A stretch of DNA of 42,684 bases from Syntrophorhabdaceae bacterium (GCA_035541755.1 DATKMQ010000069.1:1-42684), one strand, 5' to 3'; positions 9,064 to 17,347 are shown, counted from the first letter of the stretch. Numbers and translations are program-made. Notes: generated by a model from the sequence alone, not told the origin.

Positions 9064-9528
9064 ATGGTCAATAGCATCGACACGGGTGCAAGGGTCTTCT
9101 ACGCCCCGTCTCAAAGCCCCGGGACCGCGGGTGCAGTCACGGGTCCCGATGGCGCACCGGCAAACGGGGATGTAAATAACAAGGACTTTACGCCTCACGA
9201 GTGCAAGACCTGAAAGAGCCGCAAATATCAGGATCGGTCCGATGATCCTTCCGTCTCGTTTCAAACTGCCATGCACATCTCGCCGGATATGGCGGCCGCT
9301 GCCGTCGCAGGTCATGAAGCGGAGCATGTGGCGCACAACGCGGAACGGGCCGCCAGGAAAGGCATGGTTGCCCACTCCACGGTCTCAATCAACATGGCCC
9401 CATGCCCTGAATGAGGGCGCCTCTACGTGTCGGGCGGCACGACAACCACCACATACTCACCCAAAGAAACTACCAAGGGCACGGGCGCAGAGACAAACAA
9501 AGGAAATTATATCAATACGACTGTGTAG
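9064..9528 (+). CDS. Candidate two-selenocysteine HExxH protein (UGA at codons 50 and 117)
   Basis: A single frame from ATG 9064 to TAG 9526-9528 gives 154 residues if two UGA codons (9211-9213, 9412-9414) are read as Sec. Both sit in the same context: C47-x-x-U50 followed by KSRKYQD, and C114-x-x-U117 followed by GRLYVSGG. In the family I recognise from Firmicutes (unnamed; ECQTCKxRKYQDGSD, HExEHV, CPECGRxYVSGG) these positions are cysteines. A zinc-protease-like HEAEH lies at 84-88. The frame has no other stop or shift. Each UGA is followed by a hairpin matching bacterial SECIS rules. Function is unknown; CxxU pairs suggest redox or metal binding. The N-terminus is uncertain: ATG 9048 in another frame encodes MPINGYG, resembling the family start, then stops at 9072, so a one-base shift there is possible. 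The alternative is a pseudogene with two nonsense mutations. Confidence 0.7.
9230..9249 (+). promoter_or_regulatory. SECIS-like hairpin after the first UGA
   Basis: AGGATC (9230-9235) pairs perfectly with GATCCT (9244-9249) around the 8-base loop GGTCCGAT. The loop begins 22 bases after the UGA and has G at its first two positions, within the published bacterial SECIS limits (G in the first two loop positions, 16-37 bases from UGA). The loop GGUC recalls that of the E. coli fdhF SECIS. Confidence 0.6.
9426..9441 (+). promoter_or_regulatory. SECIS-like hairpin after the second UGA
   Basis: CGTGTC (9426-9431) pairs with GGCACG (9436-9441), including one U-G pair, closing a GGGC tetraloop at 9432-9435. 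The loop starts 17 bases after UGA 9412-9414 and has G first, within the bacterial SECIS limits. Confidence 0.5.
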
Positions 9529-9623
9529 TGTGCATCATCAAAGGCCGTTCAACGTCATTTTGATTGTGTAATCCACAAAATCCATTTAGAATATAGGGAA
9601 CGTTACGTTTCTGCACGGGAGCC

Positions 9624-10349
9624 ATGAAAAAGGTCATCGTCATACCCGCCCGGTACGCATCGATAAGATTGCCGGGCAAACCCCTTCGGGAAATCAACGG
9701 AAAACCCCTGATTCAATGGGTGTACGACAGGGCCCGAGAATCGAAACTCAAAGATGCGATTCTCATCGCCACCGATGATCAAAGAATTCTTGAGGCAGCT
9801 CGTGGCTTTGGCGCCGATGCAGTCATGACGAGTCCTGAGTTGAGGAGTGGGACTGACAGGGTATATGAGGCCATGAAGGGTCGGGAGGGTCATATTGTGG
9901 TCAACCTTCAGGGGGACGAGCCCTTTATCCGTGCCGACATGGTGGACACGCTTTTTTCGGCCATAGAAAAAGAGAATCTCAACATGGCCACCCTCTGTTC
10001 TCCCCTCAGGGACGAAACCGAACATACCGACCCGAACACGGTCAAAGTGGTTCTCGATAAGGATGGGTTCGCACTCTATTTCTCACGCTCACCTATCCCC
10101 CACATCCGCGAAAAGAAAAGGGCGCCGGTCTACAAGCACATCGGCATCTACGGGTTTGAAAGGTCTTTCCTTGAACAGTTCGTGTCGCTCGGCAAGAGCC
10201 GCCTTGAAGAAACGGAATCGTTGGAACAGCTTCGCGTGCTCGAAAACGGTTACCGTATCAAGGTGCTCACAACGCAATATGAAGGTTTCGGCATCGACAC
10301 CGAAGAAGACCTTGAGCGTGCCCGGATGAAGCTCGCCAGGACGCCTTGA
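9624..10349 (+). CDS. kdsB: 3-deoxy-manno-octulosonate cytidylyltransferase
   Basis: CMP-KDO synthetase, 241 residues, the usual family length. It couples CTP and KDO to give CMP-KDO for lipid A core assembly in the cytoplasm. The N-terminal IPARYASIRLPGKPL motif binds the nucleotide. RSGTDRVYEA, NLQGDEPFI (the metal-binding aspartate) and YKHIGIYGF follow in the family order; the end carries GIDTEEDLE. GGGAG precedes the ATG closely. It shows the organism makes an LPS outer membrane. It may be co-transcribed with the SLOG gene 22 bases downstream. Confidence 0.97.
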   Translation: MKKVIVIPARYASIRLPGKPLREINGKPLIQWVYDRARESKLKDAILIATDDQRILEAARGFGADAVMTSPELRSGTDRVYEAMKGREGHIVVNLQGDEPFIRADMVDTLFSAIEKENLNMATLCSPLRDETEHTDPNTVKVVLDKDGFALYFSRSPIPHIREKKRAPVYKHIGIYGFERSFLEQFVSLGKSRLEETESLEQLRVLENGYRIKVLTTQYEGFGIDTEEDLERARMKLARTP

Positions 10350-10371
10350 CGCTCGCTTCCAAGAGACCTCT

Positions 10372-10872
10372 ATGAGAAAGCCGATAGTAGGTGTTATAGG
10401 CCCCGGTGAGAAAGCCCGTAAGGCTGACATCGAAGCTGCCGAAGAGTTGGGAAGACGTATCGCGGACTTAGGATGGGTAACGCTCTCGGGAGGCCGTAAC
10501 TCTGGCGTGATGGAGGCCGCAAATCGGGGAGCAAAAGCCCGGGGAGGGACAACGGTCGGGGTGCTGCCCACGAGTAAGCGCGAGATGATCTCACCCTATG
10601 TGGATATCCCCATTATCACGGACATGGGTAATGCGCGTAATAATATTAATGTATTAACAAGCGACGTGATCATTGCCTGCGGCGTGGGGCCGGGGACCGT
10701 CTCTGAGATCGCCCTCGCGATCAAGGCCCGCAAAAAAGTAATCCTTGTTCTCGCATCGGCGTCTGCCCGGAAGTTCTTTGAAGAACTGGCTCATGGCCTG
10801 ATTTCTTTCGCCGACTCGGCCGAGCACGCAATTTCACTTGCACGTAAGGTCATCGACAACACACTGCCATGA
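10372..10872 (+). CDS. TIGR00725-type SLOG/Rossmann nucleotide-binding protein
   Basis: 166-residue single-domain Rossmann-like protein of the LOG/SLOG superfamily. The phosphate-binding stretch LSGGRNSGVMEAANRGA (about residues 38-54), a VGVLP strand and the GPGTVSEIALA loop (about 118-128) identify it. Relatives include the molybdenum-cofactor carrier protein and lysine-decarboxylase-like LOG proteins; a role as a nucleotide or cofactor carrier is possible but unproven. It follows kdsB closely and converges on the methyltransferase gene, leaving six bases between the stops. Confidence 0.8.
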   Translation: MRKPIVGVIGPGEKARKADIEAAEELGRRIADLGWVTLSGGRNSGVMEAANRGAKARGGTTVGVLPTSKREMISPYVDIPIITDMGNARNNINVLTSDVIIACGVGPGTVSEIALAIKARKKVILVLASASARKFFEELAHGLISFADSAEHAISLARKVIDNTLP

Positions 10873-10878
10873 GAAAGA

Positions 10879-11532
10879 TCAGGTCTTCCTGAGCGTCACC
10901 CGAAAGAGTCGCCGTGGCAGGCGGCTCTTCTCCGCGCGTTCCATCTTAATAATCTCGAAACCATGGGCCAGCTTCTCAACCTTCTCTCTGCTAAAGAAAT
11001 GGACGATGAAGCCGCCTGTTTCGTATAGATCCTCTCCCCGGTGGATGCCCTGCCCGTAGTGCGGATCCTCCGTATTTCGGACAGTGTAGAGAAAGATGCC
11101 CCCCTTCTTTAAGACCCGGCGCACCTCGTTCACAAGAAACTCGAGCTCTCCCTCGGTAAGAGCCATACAGAGCACCTGATGGGCATAACATGCATCAAAA
11201 GATCCGTCCAGGAATGGAAGTCCATCTCTCAAATCATAACGCCTGGCCGCAATGCGGTCTGTCAGCGCGTGTTTGCCGGCGCTCTGGATGATCGCGTTCA
11301 AGGCGCTTTCCGCGTATTCAAGGACATCCACGGAAAAACCGTTGCAGGCAAAATATATCGTGTCGCGCCCCTGGCCTCCGCCAAGTTCGAGGAGTCTATC
11401 CACCCCCTGCCTCACAAAGATGTCGCGGGCAATCCTCGCGGTCTCGCTTTCGGTGCTTCCGAACATCTCGAGATAAGTGGAGAACCGCTCGTTCCAATGA
11501 CCGCACTGCTTATCGAGGACGTCCTTTTTCAT
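10879..11532 (-). CDS. Class I SAM-dependent methyltransferase
   Basis: 217-residue protein with SAM motif I LELGGGQGRDTIYFA at about residues 48-62, the acidic loop of motif II in VDVLEYAESALN, and LPFLDGSFDACYAHQVL as motif IV. It resembles the tellurite-resistance/UbiE-like small-molecule methyltransferases. The start ATG is supported by the protein beginning MKKDVLDKQ with the conserved HWNERF close behind. The substrate is unknown. It is followed, on the same strand, by nothing closer than the previous convergent gene. Confidence 0.82.
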   Translation of the reverse strand: MKKDVLDKQCGHWNERFSTYLEMFGSTESETARIARDIFVRQGVDRLLELGGGQGRDTIYFACNGFSVDVLEYAESALNAIIQSAGKHALTDRIAARRYDLRDGLPFLDGSFDACYAHQVLCMALTEGELEFLVNEVRRVLKKGGIFLYTVRNTEDPHYGQGIHRGEDLYETGGFIVHFFSREKVEKLAHGFEIIKMERAEKSRLPRRLFRVTLRKT

Positions 11533-11589
11533 GAGTACGTGTAAGGTTTTCAGGATTCCGGATAAGATTCCGGACTCGAAGATATCCGT

Positions 11590-12288
11590 CTAATAATCGG
11601 GTTCTCCGGGTTTTGTAATAGTTCTATAAGCCTTGAGATCAAGCGCGTGGTCGGCGCCCGGCTCAATTGTTCCATCCCGGGAGTACCCGTAATTTGACCA
11701 GTATCCGAGTCCATCTTCTTTAACAAACTCAAGCCTCATAATCGTCTTGACGCTCTTATACCCGTACTTGGACGGCATCAAAAGTCTCAACGGCCCGCCG
11801 TAGATGTCGGGCAGGGGCGCATCATTCATCTCGTAGGCAAAGATGACGCGGGTCTTCAAGAGTTCTTCCAGCGAGATATGTTCGTAGTAGTCGTCGGCCG
11901 AGTAAAAATGGAGAAATCTGGCCTCCTTGTGTGGCCTCACTGCATCGAAGAGGGTCCGGGGAAGAACGCCTCCCCATTTAGCTTTGCCCGACCAGCCTTC
12001 CACGCACGTCATCCGCGAAACCTGAGTCACCCTGGGCAATTTCCTGAGCGCCGCGAGGTTAAGCTGAACGGGTTTCTCGCACAATCCGTCTATTTTCAAA
12101 ACCCATTTGGCTTTATCGAGGGCCTTGAACGGCTTGATAAAACGGACATTCAGACCTTCCCTGTCTTCGCTGTCTAAAAGACGCTCCATCTCTTTGCCTT
12201 GTGAAGAGTGGGGCATGAGGAATGATACCACAAAAACGCTGACGAACCATATGAAATCCCGTCTGCTTACTGTCTTTATGTTGTCCAT
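11590..12288 (-). CDS. Tat-exported sulfite-oxidase-type molybdopterin oxidoreductase
   Basis: About 232 residues, starting at ATG 12288, which places the twin-arginine motif SRRDFIWF at residues 8-15 before a hydrophobic stretch; upstream in-frame codons (from 12348) would bury the signal. The core is the oxidoreductase molybdopterin-binding domain. Cys95 in RMTCVEGWS is the predicted molybdenum ligand, and GGPLRLLMPSKYGYKSVK follows as in MsrP/YedY-like enzymes. It lacks the dimerisation domain of true sulfite oxidases. A periplasmic reductase or oxidase is expected. Its 5' region is divergent from the DUF362 gene, and a NapH/NapG-like polyferredoxin is two genes away. Confidence 0.85.
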   Translation of the reverse strand: MDNIKTVSRRDFIWFVSVFVVSFLMPHSSQGKEMERLLDSEDREGLNVRFIKPFKALDKAKWVLKIDGLCEKPVQLNLAALRKLPRVTQVSRMTCVEGWSGKAKWGGVLPRTLFDAVRPHKEARFLHFYSADDYYEHISLEELLKTRVIFAYEMNDAPLPDIYGGPLRLLMPSKYGYKSVKTIMRLEFVKEDGLGYWSNYGYSRDGTIEPGADHALDLKAYRTITKPGEPDY

Positions 12289-12419
12289 AACCCGCCTTAT
12301 AGTATACACTATAATGATGGTCTTTGACTCACCGCAAGTTAAAGGCACAAAATAACCTCACGTGGGCAAGCGCGCCCTGGGGTAAAAAAGAACAGCCACC
12401 GCACGAGCGAGGACAGACT

Positions 12420-13298
12420 ATGGAAAGAAGAGACTTTTTGAAACTTGCACTATCGTCATTTGTCGTAAGCCAGATACCCAAGAAATTGTTTGCCAAAGAT
12501 CCATCCCTTGTAGCCGTATCCGAGGGACAGGACTATGCCGCTATCACACGTAAGGTGATTGCAGCCGTGGGCGGCATGCCGCTTTTTGTGAAAAAGGGAG
12601 ACATGGTTGTGGTAAAACCGAACATGGGTTGGGATAGGAAACCCGAATTCGCAGCTACGACTCATCCCATCGTGGTCAAAACCATCGTGGAGGAATGTCT
12701 CAAGGCCGGCGCTCACAAGGTAAAGATATTCGACAATCCCTGCAACGATCCCCGCAGATGTTATGAGAATAGCGGCATCCTGGATGCCTTGAAAGGCATG
12801 AACGACGTGGAAGTCAAGCAGATGGACCGCGAACGGTATAAGAAGACGAAGCTCAATGGGGTCTTCCTCAAGGAATGGGACATCTATGACGAGGCCCTCT
12901 CGGCAAAGGTCTTCATCAATGTACCCATCGCCAAACACCACGACTTAACGCGGCTCACACTCGGCCTCAAGAACATGATGGGGATTCTCGCTGAGGACCG
13001 TGGCTACCTTCACAGGGGCATAGACCAGGCCCTCTCTGATGTGAGCAGTGTCGTGAAAAGCCACCTTACCATCGTGGATGCGACCCGAATTTTGCTACAC
13101 CACGGCCCGCAGGGAGGTTCTCTGCGCGATGTGCGCGTCGCGAACACTGTCATCGCCTCCACGGACATCGTAGCAGCCGATGCATATGCCACAACGCTCT
13201 TCGATCTTAAGCCCGAAGACATCTCGACCACCGTCGCGGCCTACAAGAGAGGCCTGGGCGACATGAATCTCAGCAAAGTAAGAATAGTAAAGGTATAA
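12420..13298 (+). CDS. DUF362 protein with Tat-like signal
   Basis: About 292 residues. The chosen ATG 12420 has GAGCGAGG before it and gives MERRDFLKLALSS, a twin-arginine-like leader; longer in-frame forms from 12324 only add a basic, unlikely leader. The body is DUF362: VVVKPNMGW near 60, the H/D block IFDNPCNDP, INVPIAKHHDLTRLTLGLKNMMG and the end DIVAADAYATTLF. DUF362 proteins often accompany ferredoxins and Tat redox enzymes; their biochemical role is not established. No ferredoxin cysteines are present here. A strong hairpin at 13402-13444 follows. Confidence 0.85.
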   Translation: MERRDFLKLALSSFVVSQIPKKLFAKDPSLVAVSEGQDYAAITRKVIAAVGGMPLFVKKGDMVVVKPNMGWDRKPEFAATTHPIVVKTIVEECLKAGAHKVKIFDNPCNDPRRCYENSGILDALKGMNDVEVKQMDRERYKKTKLNGVFLKEWDIYDEALSAKVFINVPIAKHHDLTRLTLGLKNMMGILAEDRGYLHRGIDQALSDVSSVVKSHLTIVDATRILLHHGPQGGSLRDVRVANTVIASTDIVAADAYATTLFDLKPEDISTTVAAYKRGLGDMNLSKVRIVKV

Positions 13299-13401
13299 GG
13301 TCTTCGGGAAGGTCTACTCTGCAACGTACGTTAAGGCCTTCTCCCCAGCTTCCGCACTCATTTTGGTTTTGATCTGATTGCGAATTATGTGATGAATTAC
13401 A

Positions 13402-13444
13402 CCCGGCCGTAGACCGTATGAAATCACTCCGGTCTACGGCCGGG
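13402..13444. terminator. 15-bp perfect hairpin between convergent genes
   Basis: CCCGGCCGTAGACCG (13402-13416) pairs with its exact complement at 13430-13444 around a 13-base loop. It lies between the convergent DUF362 and Cache genes and probably ends both transcripts, although neither side has a U-tract. Confidence 0.6.
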
Positions 13445-13451
13445 ATAACAG

Positions 13452-13913
13452 CTATTTCCAGATTCCGGCTCCGCAAAATACGTCCGTGCCTTTTATTCTC
13501 TCCACCCACACGGTCTTGGGTTGTACTTTTTTCGTGACGGGATTGACCCATGAATAATCCGTCCAGCCGCTGCCTTTCGTCTTCACGATCTCAATCATCT
13601 CCTCATTAAAGAGCTTTCCCTCGGGGTCCTTCAATTTAGCGTGGTTCTGTCCTACCAGACCGGGGTTCCCGCCATTTGCCAGCACAACCCCATTCAAATC
13701 GTTACAGAAAGCGTAGAGGTCACCTTTCACGAACTGTCCTTTGGGATTACTCACTTCTGCAAGGGCCTTATCCTTGCCGTTTGCCTTCCAGAACTCAGCC
13801 ACCTTGCCAACGAGACCCTTGGCGTCATCCTGTGTAAAGGCTTGTGCGGCGTGGAGCGTGCTGAACGCCATGATTAATGCTAAGAGAATGAAACTTGCCA
13901 AACTTCTTTTCAT
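13452..13913 (-). CDS. Secreted single-Cache-domain protein
   Basis: 153 residues with an N-terminal Sec signal (MKRSLASFILLALIMAFSTL, cleavage probably after HAAQA near 25). The rest is one small Cache domain (sCache_2-like): KVAEFWKANGKDKALAEVS, GDLYAFCNDLNGVVLANGGN, LVGQN, KGSGWTDYSWVNP and the final FCGAGIWK. Free periplasmic Cache proteins may sense or deliver small ligands to receptors. The same domain, clearly homologous, ends the chemoreceptor at 22582-24597. GAGGAGG precedes the ATG. Confidence 0.85.
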   Translation of the reverse strand: MKRSLASFILLALIMAFSTLHAAQAFTQDDAKGLVGKVAEFWKANGKDKALAEVSNPKGQFVKGDLYAFCNDLNGVVLANGGNPGLVGQNHAKLKDPEGKLFNEEMIEIVKTKGSGWTDYSWVNPVTKKVQPKTVWVERIKGTDVFCGAGIWK

Positions 13914-13975
13914 TACAACCTCCTCTTTTAGTTTTAGTATGCACTACGCGCTGGACAGGTTCCCTGCTTTACTGG

Positions 13976-14042
13976 GGACTCTCCATATTAAGCGATCAAC
14001 GTGTCCGCTCACTAGTGACAACACAATATTATCGGAGAGTCC
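13976..14042. repeat. 67-base nested inverted-repeat element
   Basis: GGACTCTCC (13976-13984) pairs with GGAGAGTCC (14034-14042); inside it ATATT (13985-13989) pairs with AATAT (14025-14029) and GTGT (14001-14004) with ACAC (14021-14024). It lies in the 357-base gap before the polyferredoxin gene, where I see no gene. It could be a structured leader, a small RNA or an IS remnant. Confidence 0.35.
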
Positions 14043-14270
14043 AAGCTCTGCTTAAGTAACCCGTCTTTCGTAAGAGACTGAAGTGTTCGTAAGGCAAGCC
14101 GGTCCTTGGGTATGTTGCTGCACAGCTGGTTCAAGCCTGCGCGAACTCGCGTAACCGGAGTATCCGCATGCACCGACTTTAATCGTTGCCTGGCGTGAAT
14201 TCCGCCGCGTGAGTTTATGTTCGAGGATTTGTAAAGGCGTATGGGATTTTGTACAATACATGGGCAGATT

Positions 14271-15785
14271 ATGAAACTCACGAGCGCCCGCATCTCTCAG
14301 CTTCTCTTCCTCACCGTATTTTGCGGTCTCTTCATTTTCACTGACTACCGTGGTAAAGACGAGATTTCAGTGGCCGTAAACAGCTTCTTCCGGGCTGACC
14401 CGCTCGTTGCATTGAGCTATCTTATCGCAACAAAGTCCTTCACGTACTTACTCATACCGGGCGCCTTGATGTTTCTTTTTTCTATAGCGCTCGGCAGGTT
14501 CTTCTGTGGATGGGTCTGTCCTTTGGGTGCCATCATTGACCTTGTGACACATCTGATAAAGAAAACCGTGCCCCTCAAGTTTCTCAAGACTTCCTTGAAG
14601 TACTACCTGCTCGTCACCCTGCTTTTTACTGCCCTCTTTAACATCAACCTTTCGGGTATTCTCGACCCCATGGCAATCCTTGTTAGGGCACTCACCTTCT
14701 TTCTCTACCCTCTTTTTGGATATACCGTGCGGAGCGGCTGGGTGGGCCTGTACGCACTTTTGGGCGACAGACGCGACAGCATCGAGCCGTTCTACAATTT
14801 TCTTAAGGCTTACATTCTTCCCTTCAGGGAAACCTTTTATCCTCTGGCCCTTGTCTCATTTCTCCTCTTCCTTTTCGTCCTGTTCCTTGAACGTTTTGAA
14901 GAACGGAACTGGTGTAAGAACCTCTGTCCGCTGGGTGCACTTCTCGGAATCCTCACTCGCTTTTCCCCGGCGCGACGCGTACCCGGCAGGCTCTGCGCGG
15001 ATTGCGGAGAATGCAAGAATATCTGTCCCACGGGCTTTGACAGAGAAGTCCTGCAAAAGAGCGACTGTATTCTCTGTATGGAGTGCCAGTTGAAGTGTAA
15101 TTTGAGACGGGTCCGATTCAAATTCGGACGGATAAGACACGAAGGCGGCGCTCAAAAGAATGAAAAGCTACCGGTCCTCGAACGCAGGGTCTTCATCGGC
15201 GGACTTCTCTCAGGATTTTTTCTCTCCCGCATATTTGCCTTCCAGTCCGCCACCCAGTCAGAAAGACTGTTAAGACCTCCGGGCGTTCTTAACGAAGGTG
15301 ATTTTCAAAAAAGATGCGTGCGTTGCGGTGAGTGCATGAAGGTGTGCTTAAGAAGCGCGCTTTATCCCGATTACTTCAGGGCAGGGTTATACGGGCTCTT
15401 TATGCCCGTCATGGTCCCGCGTCTCGGATACTGCGAGTATAACTGCAATCTCTGCGGCCAGGTGTGCCCTACCGGGGCCATACCTAACCTTCCCCCGGAC
15501 AGAAAGAAAAAGAGCGTCGTCGGCCTCGCCGTGATCGACAAGAACCATTGTCTTCCGTACGCGAAGAAGATGAACTGCATTGTCTGCGAAGAACATTGTC
15601 CGATACCGGAAAAGGCAATCAGGACTGAAGTGGTACAGGACAGGGATTACCAGGGCAATAAGATCGATCTGAAGAGGCCCTACATCGTAGACGAGCTCTG
15701 CATCGGCTGCGGTATCTGCGAGAACAAATGCCCGCTCGAAGGAAAGCCGGCTATCGAGGTCTTCGCAAAAAAGAACAGGTCGTAG
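14271..15785 (+). CDS. NapH-NapG-like membrane polyferredoxin fusion
   Basis: About 504 residues. The first half is NapH/NosR-like: several membrane spans, FCGWVCPLGA (Cys79, Cys83) and WCKNLCPLGA, then two 4Fe-4S sets (CADCGECKNICP, CILCMECQLKCN). Then a second leader-like block RRVFIGGLLSGFFLS opens a NapG-like half with CVRCGECMKVC, CNLCGQVCP, CIVCEEHCP and CIGCGICENKCP. Such proteins pass electrons from quinol or ferredoxin to periplasmic oxidoreductases, so it may serve the Tat molybdoenzyme and DUF362 protein nearby. I prefer ATG 14271 (MKLTSARISQLLFL), as in NapH starts; ATG 14241 is possible. Confidence 0.85.
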   Translation: MKLTSARISQLLFLTVFCGLFIFTDYRGKDEISVAVNSFFRADPLVALSYLIATKSFTYLLIPGALMFLFSIALGRFFCGWVCPLGAIIDLVTHLIKKTVPLKFLKTSLKYYLLVTLLFTALFNINLSGILDPMAILVRALTFFLYPLFGYTVRSGWVGLYALLGDRRDSIEPFYNFLKAYILPFRETFYPLALVSFLLFLFVLFLERFEERNWCKNLCPLGALLGILTRFSPARRVPGRLCADCGECKNICPTGFDREVLQKSDCILCMECQLKCNLRRVRFKFGRIRHEGGAQKNEKLPVLERRVFIGGLLSGFFLSRIFAFQSATQSERLLRPPGVLNEGDFQKRCVRCGECMKVCLRSALYPDYFRAGLYGLFMPVMVPRLGYCEYNCNLCGQVCPTGAIPNLPPDRKKKSVVGLAVIDKNHCLPYAKKMNCIVCEEHCPIPEKAIRTEVVQDRDYQGNKIDLKRPYIVDELCIGCGICENKCPLEGKPAIEVFAKKNRS

Positions 15786-15794
15786 TCGCCCGGA

Positions 15795-16310
15795 TCACTG
15801 CCTTGCCAGCGCGCTGTTCCACCGGTCAAACTCGTCTTTATAATCGCTCACAAGCTGGGAATCGTCTCCGTCGATGGCGATGGAGGTGATTTCGTCTCCC
15901 ACCGCAATGCTGTCGACAACCTTCTGATCGCCTGCGTCGATCACCTCGCCGAAAACGGTATGCTTCATGTCGAGCCACGGGGTCGGAACATGGGTGATGA
16001 AGAATTGGGATCCGTTTGTGTTGGGTCCCGCATTCGCCATGGAGAGCACGCCCTGCTTGTCATGCCTTAACTCCGGCGAGAACTCGTCCTTGAACTTATA
16101 TCCGGGACCTCCGGTGCCTGTGCCCAAGGGACAGCCACCCTGGATCATGAAATCTGAGATGACCCTGTGGAAGGTAAGACCGTTATAAAAACCCCTCTTG
16201 GACAGATTGACAAAATTGAGCACCGTCAGCGGCGCTTTGTCAGGGAAAAGTTTGAGCCTGATAGTCCCCTTGTTAGTGGTAATTGTTGCGGTAAGTTGCG
16301 GGAATGACAT
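15795..16310 (-). CDS. Cyclophilin-type peptidyl-prolyl isomerase
   Basis: 171-residue cyclophilin without a signal peptide, so cytoplasmic. It catalyses cis-trans isomerisation of prolyl bonds. Active-site blocks are present in order: [15 protein letters not shown] (catalytic Arg), [22 protein letters not shown]. An unusual acidic C-terminal tail ([24 protein letters not shown]) follows. AGGTGG precedes the ATG. It converges with the polyferredoxin gene and is divergent from htpX. Confidence 0.95.
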   Translation of the reverse strand: MSFPQLTATITTNKGTIRLKLFPDKAPLTVLNFVNLSKRGFYNGLTFHRVISDFMIQGGCPLGTGTGGPGYKFKDEFSPELRHDKQGVLSMANAGPNTNGSQFFITHVPTPWLDMKHTVFGEVIDAGDQKVVDSIAVGDEITSIAIDGDDSQLVSDYKDEFDRWNSALARQ

Positions 16311-16434
16311 GGTTCCACCTTTCGCTTAAGTTATTTCAGTGGCCTCCCGGGTTCAATGAGGGCGGCGCCGTCAAGAGCATAATGATTCCTGGCCGTGATG
16401 TCAACCATATACACGAGCTCAACGCGTAACGGCC

Positions 16435-16462
16435 TTGCGAAAAGCGCCAAAAGGTTTATAAT
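16435..16462 (+). promoter_or_regulatory. Sigma-70 promoter of the htpX run
   Basis: TTGCGA (16435-16440), 16 bases, TATAAT (16457-16462). It lies 33 bases before the htpX start and probably drives the closely packed run from htpX to the Fe/S flavoprotein. Confidence 0.6.
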
Positions 16463-16495
16463 ATTGTATATAAATTTAGACGTATCGAGGTCGGT

Positions 16496-17347
16496 ATGAA
16501 TCAAGCAAAGACATTTATCCTTATGATTGCCCTGACGGTGATTCTTGTCGGGCTCGGAAGCCTGATCGGCGGAAGGTCCGGTGGTACCCTTATGTTCTTT
16601 ATTGCCATTGTCATGAATTTCGTGAGCTACTGGTTTTGCGACAAGATAGTCCTCAAGATGTACGGTGCGCAACCCGTTTCGGAGACCGAGGCGCCTGAGC
16701 TCTATGCTACTCTCGCCTCGCTCGCCCAGAAGGCATCAATACCCATGCCCAAAGTTTACGTGATCAACGATGAGAGTCCGAATGCCTTCGCCACCGGAAG
16801 AGACCCGGAACACGGCGTTGTGGCGGTTACAAGGGGCATCACGCGTATCCTCAATCGCGAGGAGCTTGAAGGGGTCCTTGCGCATGAGCTTTCCCACATC
16901 AGACACAGAGATATCCTGATCCAAAGTGTGGCCGCCACGCTCGCTGGCGCCATCACCATGGTTGCCAACTGGGCCCGATTCGCCGCCTTTTTCGGCGGCG
17001 GGAGCAGGGATGACGATAACGGGGGGAATATAATGAGCGTGATCATTTTCTCGATCATCGCCGCTTTTGCCGCCATGCTCATCCAGCTCGCCATATCCCG
17101 GTCGCGGGAATACCTTGCAGATGACGGCGGGGCAAGACTCTCAGGGAATCCGCTGTTTCTCGCCAACGCTCTCAAAAAGCTCAACGCAGGAGTTGCCCGA
17201 CATCCCATGGAAGATGCCAACCCTTCCACGGCCCCCCTGTTCATCGTGAACCCTTTCAGCGCCAAAGGTATGATGGCTCTTTTTAGTACCCATCCTCCAA
17301 TAGAAGAAAGGATACAGAGACTGGAGGATATGGCTTATAGACGATAG
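16496..17347 (+). CDS. htpX: Membrane zinc metalloprotease HtpX
   Basis: 283-residue integral membrane M48B protease that degrades damaged membrane proteins. Two N-terminal spans (about 5-25, 30-48) precede the zinc site HELSH (130-134) and the third ligand in [11 protein letters not shown]; two more spans (about 146-170 and 175-198) lie between. NPFS and [14 protein letters not shown] close the family pattern. Length matches the family. Its final codons overlap the apparent start region of rsmB. First gene of a probable stress and housekeeping run. Confidence 0.97.
   Translation: MNQAKTFILMIALTVILVGLGSLIGGRSGGTLMFFIAIVMNFVSYWFCDKIVLKMYGAQPVSETEAPELYATLASLAQKASIPMPKVYVINDESPNAFATGRDPEHGVVAVTRGITRILNREELEGVLAHELSHIRHRDILIQSVAATLAGAITMVANWARFAAFFGGGSRDDDNGGNIMSVIIFSIIAAFAAMLIQLAISRSREYLADDGGARLSGNPLFLANALKKLNAGVARHPMEDANPSTAPLFIVNPFSAKGMMALFSTHPPIEERIQRLEDMAYRR

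Noticed and set aside
9064-9528. Reading the region as a plain pseudogene
   Set aside because: Only two stops occur, both UGA, both at the second Cys of a CxxC motif, and both with a suitable hairpin after them; no other damage is visible inside the frame.
14121-14150. tRNA T-loop-like GGTTCAAGCC
   Set aside because: No acceptor stem or anticodon arm fits around it.
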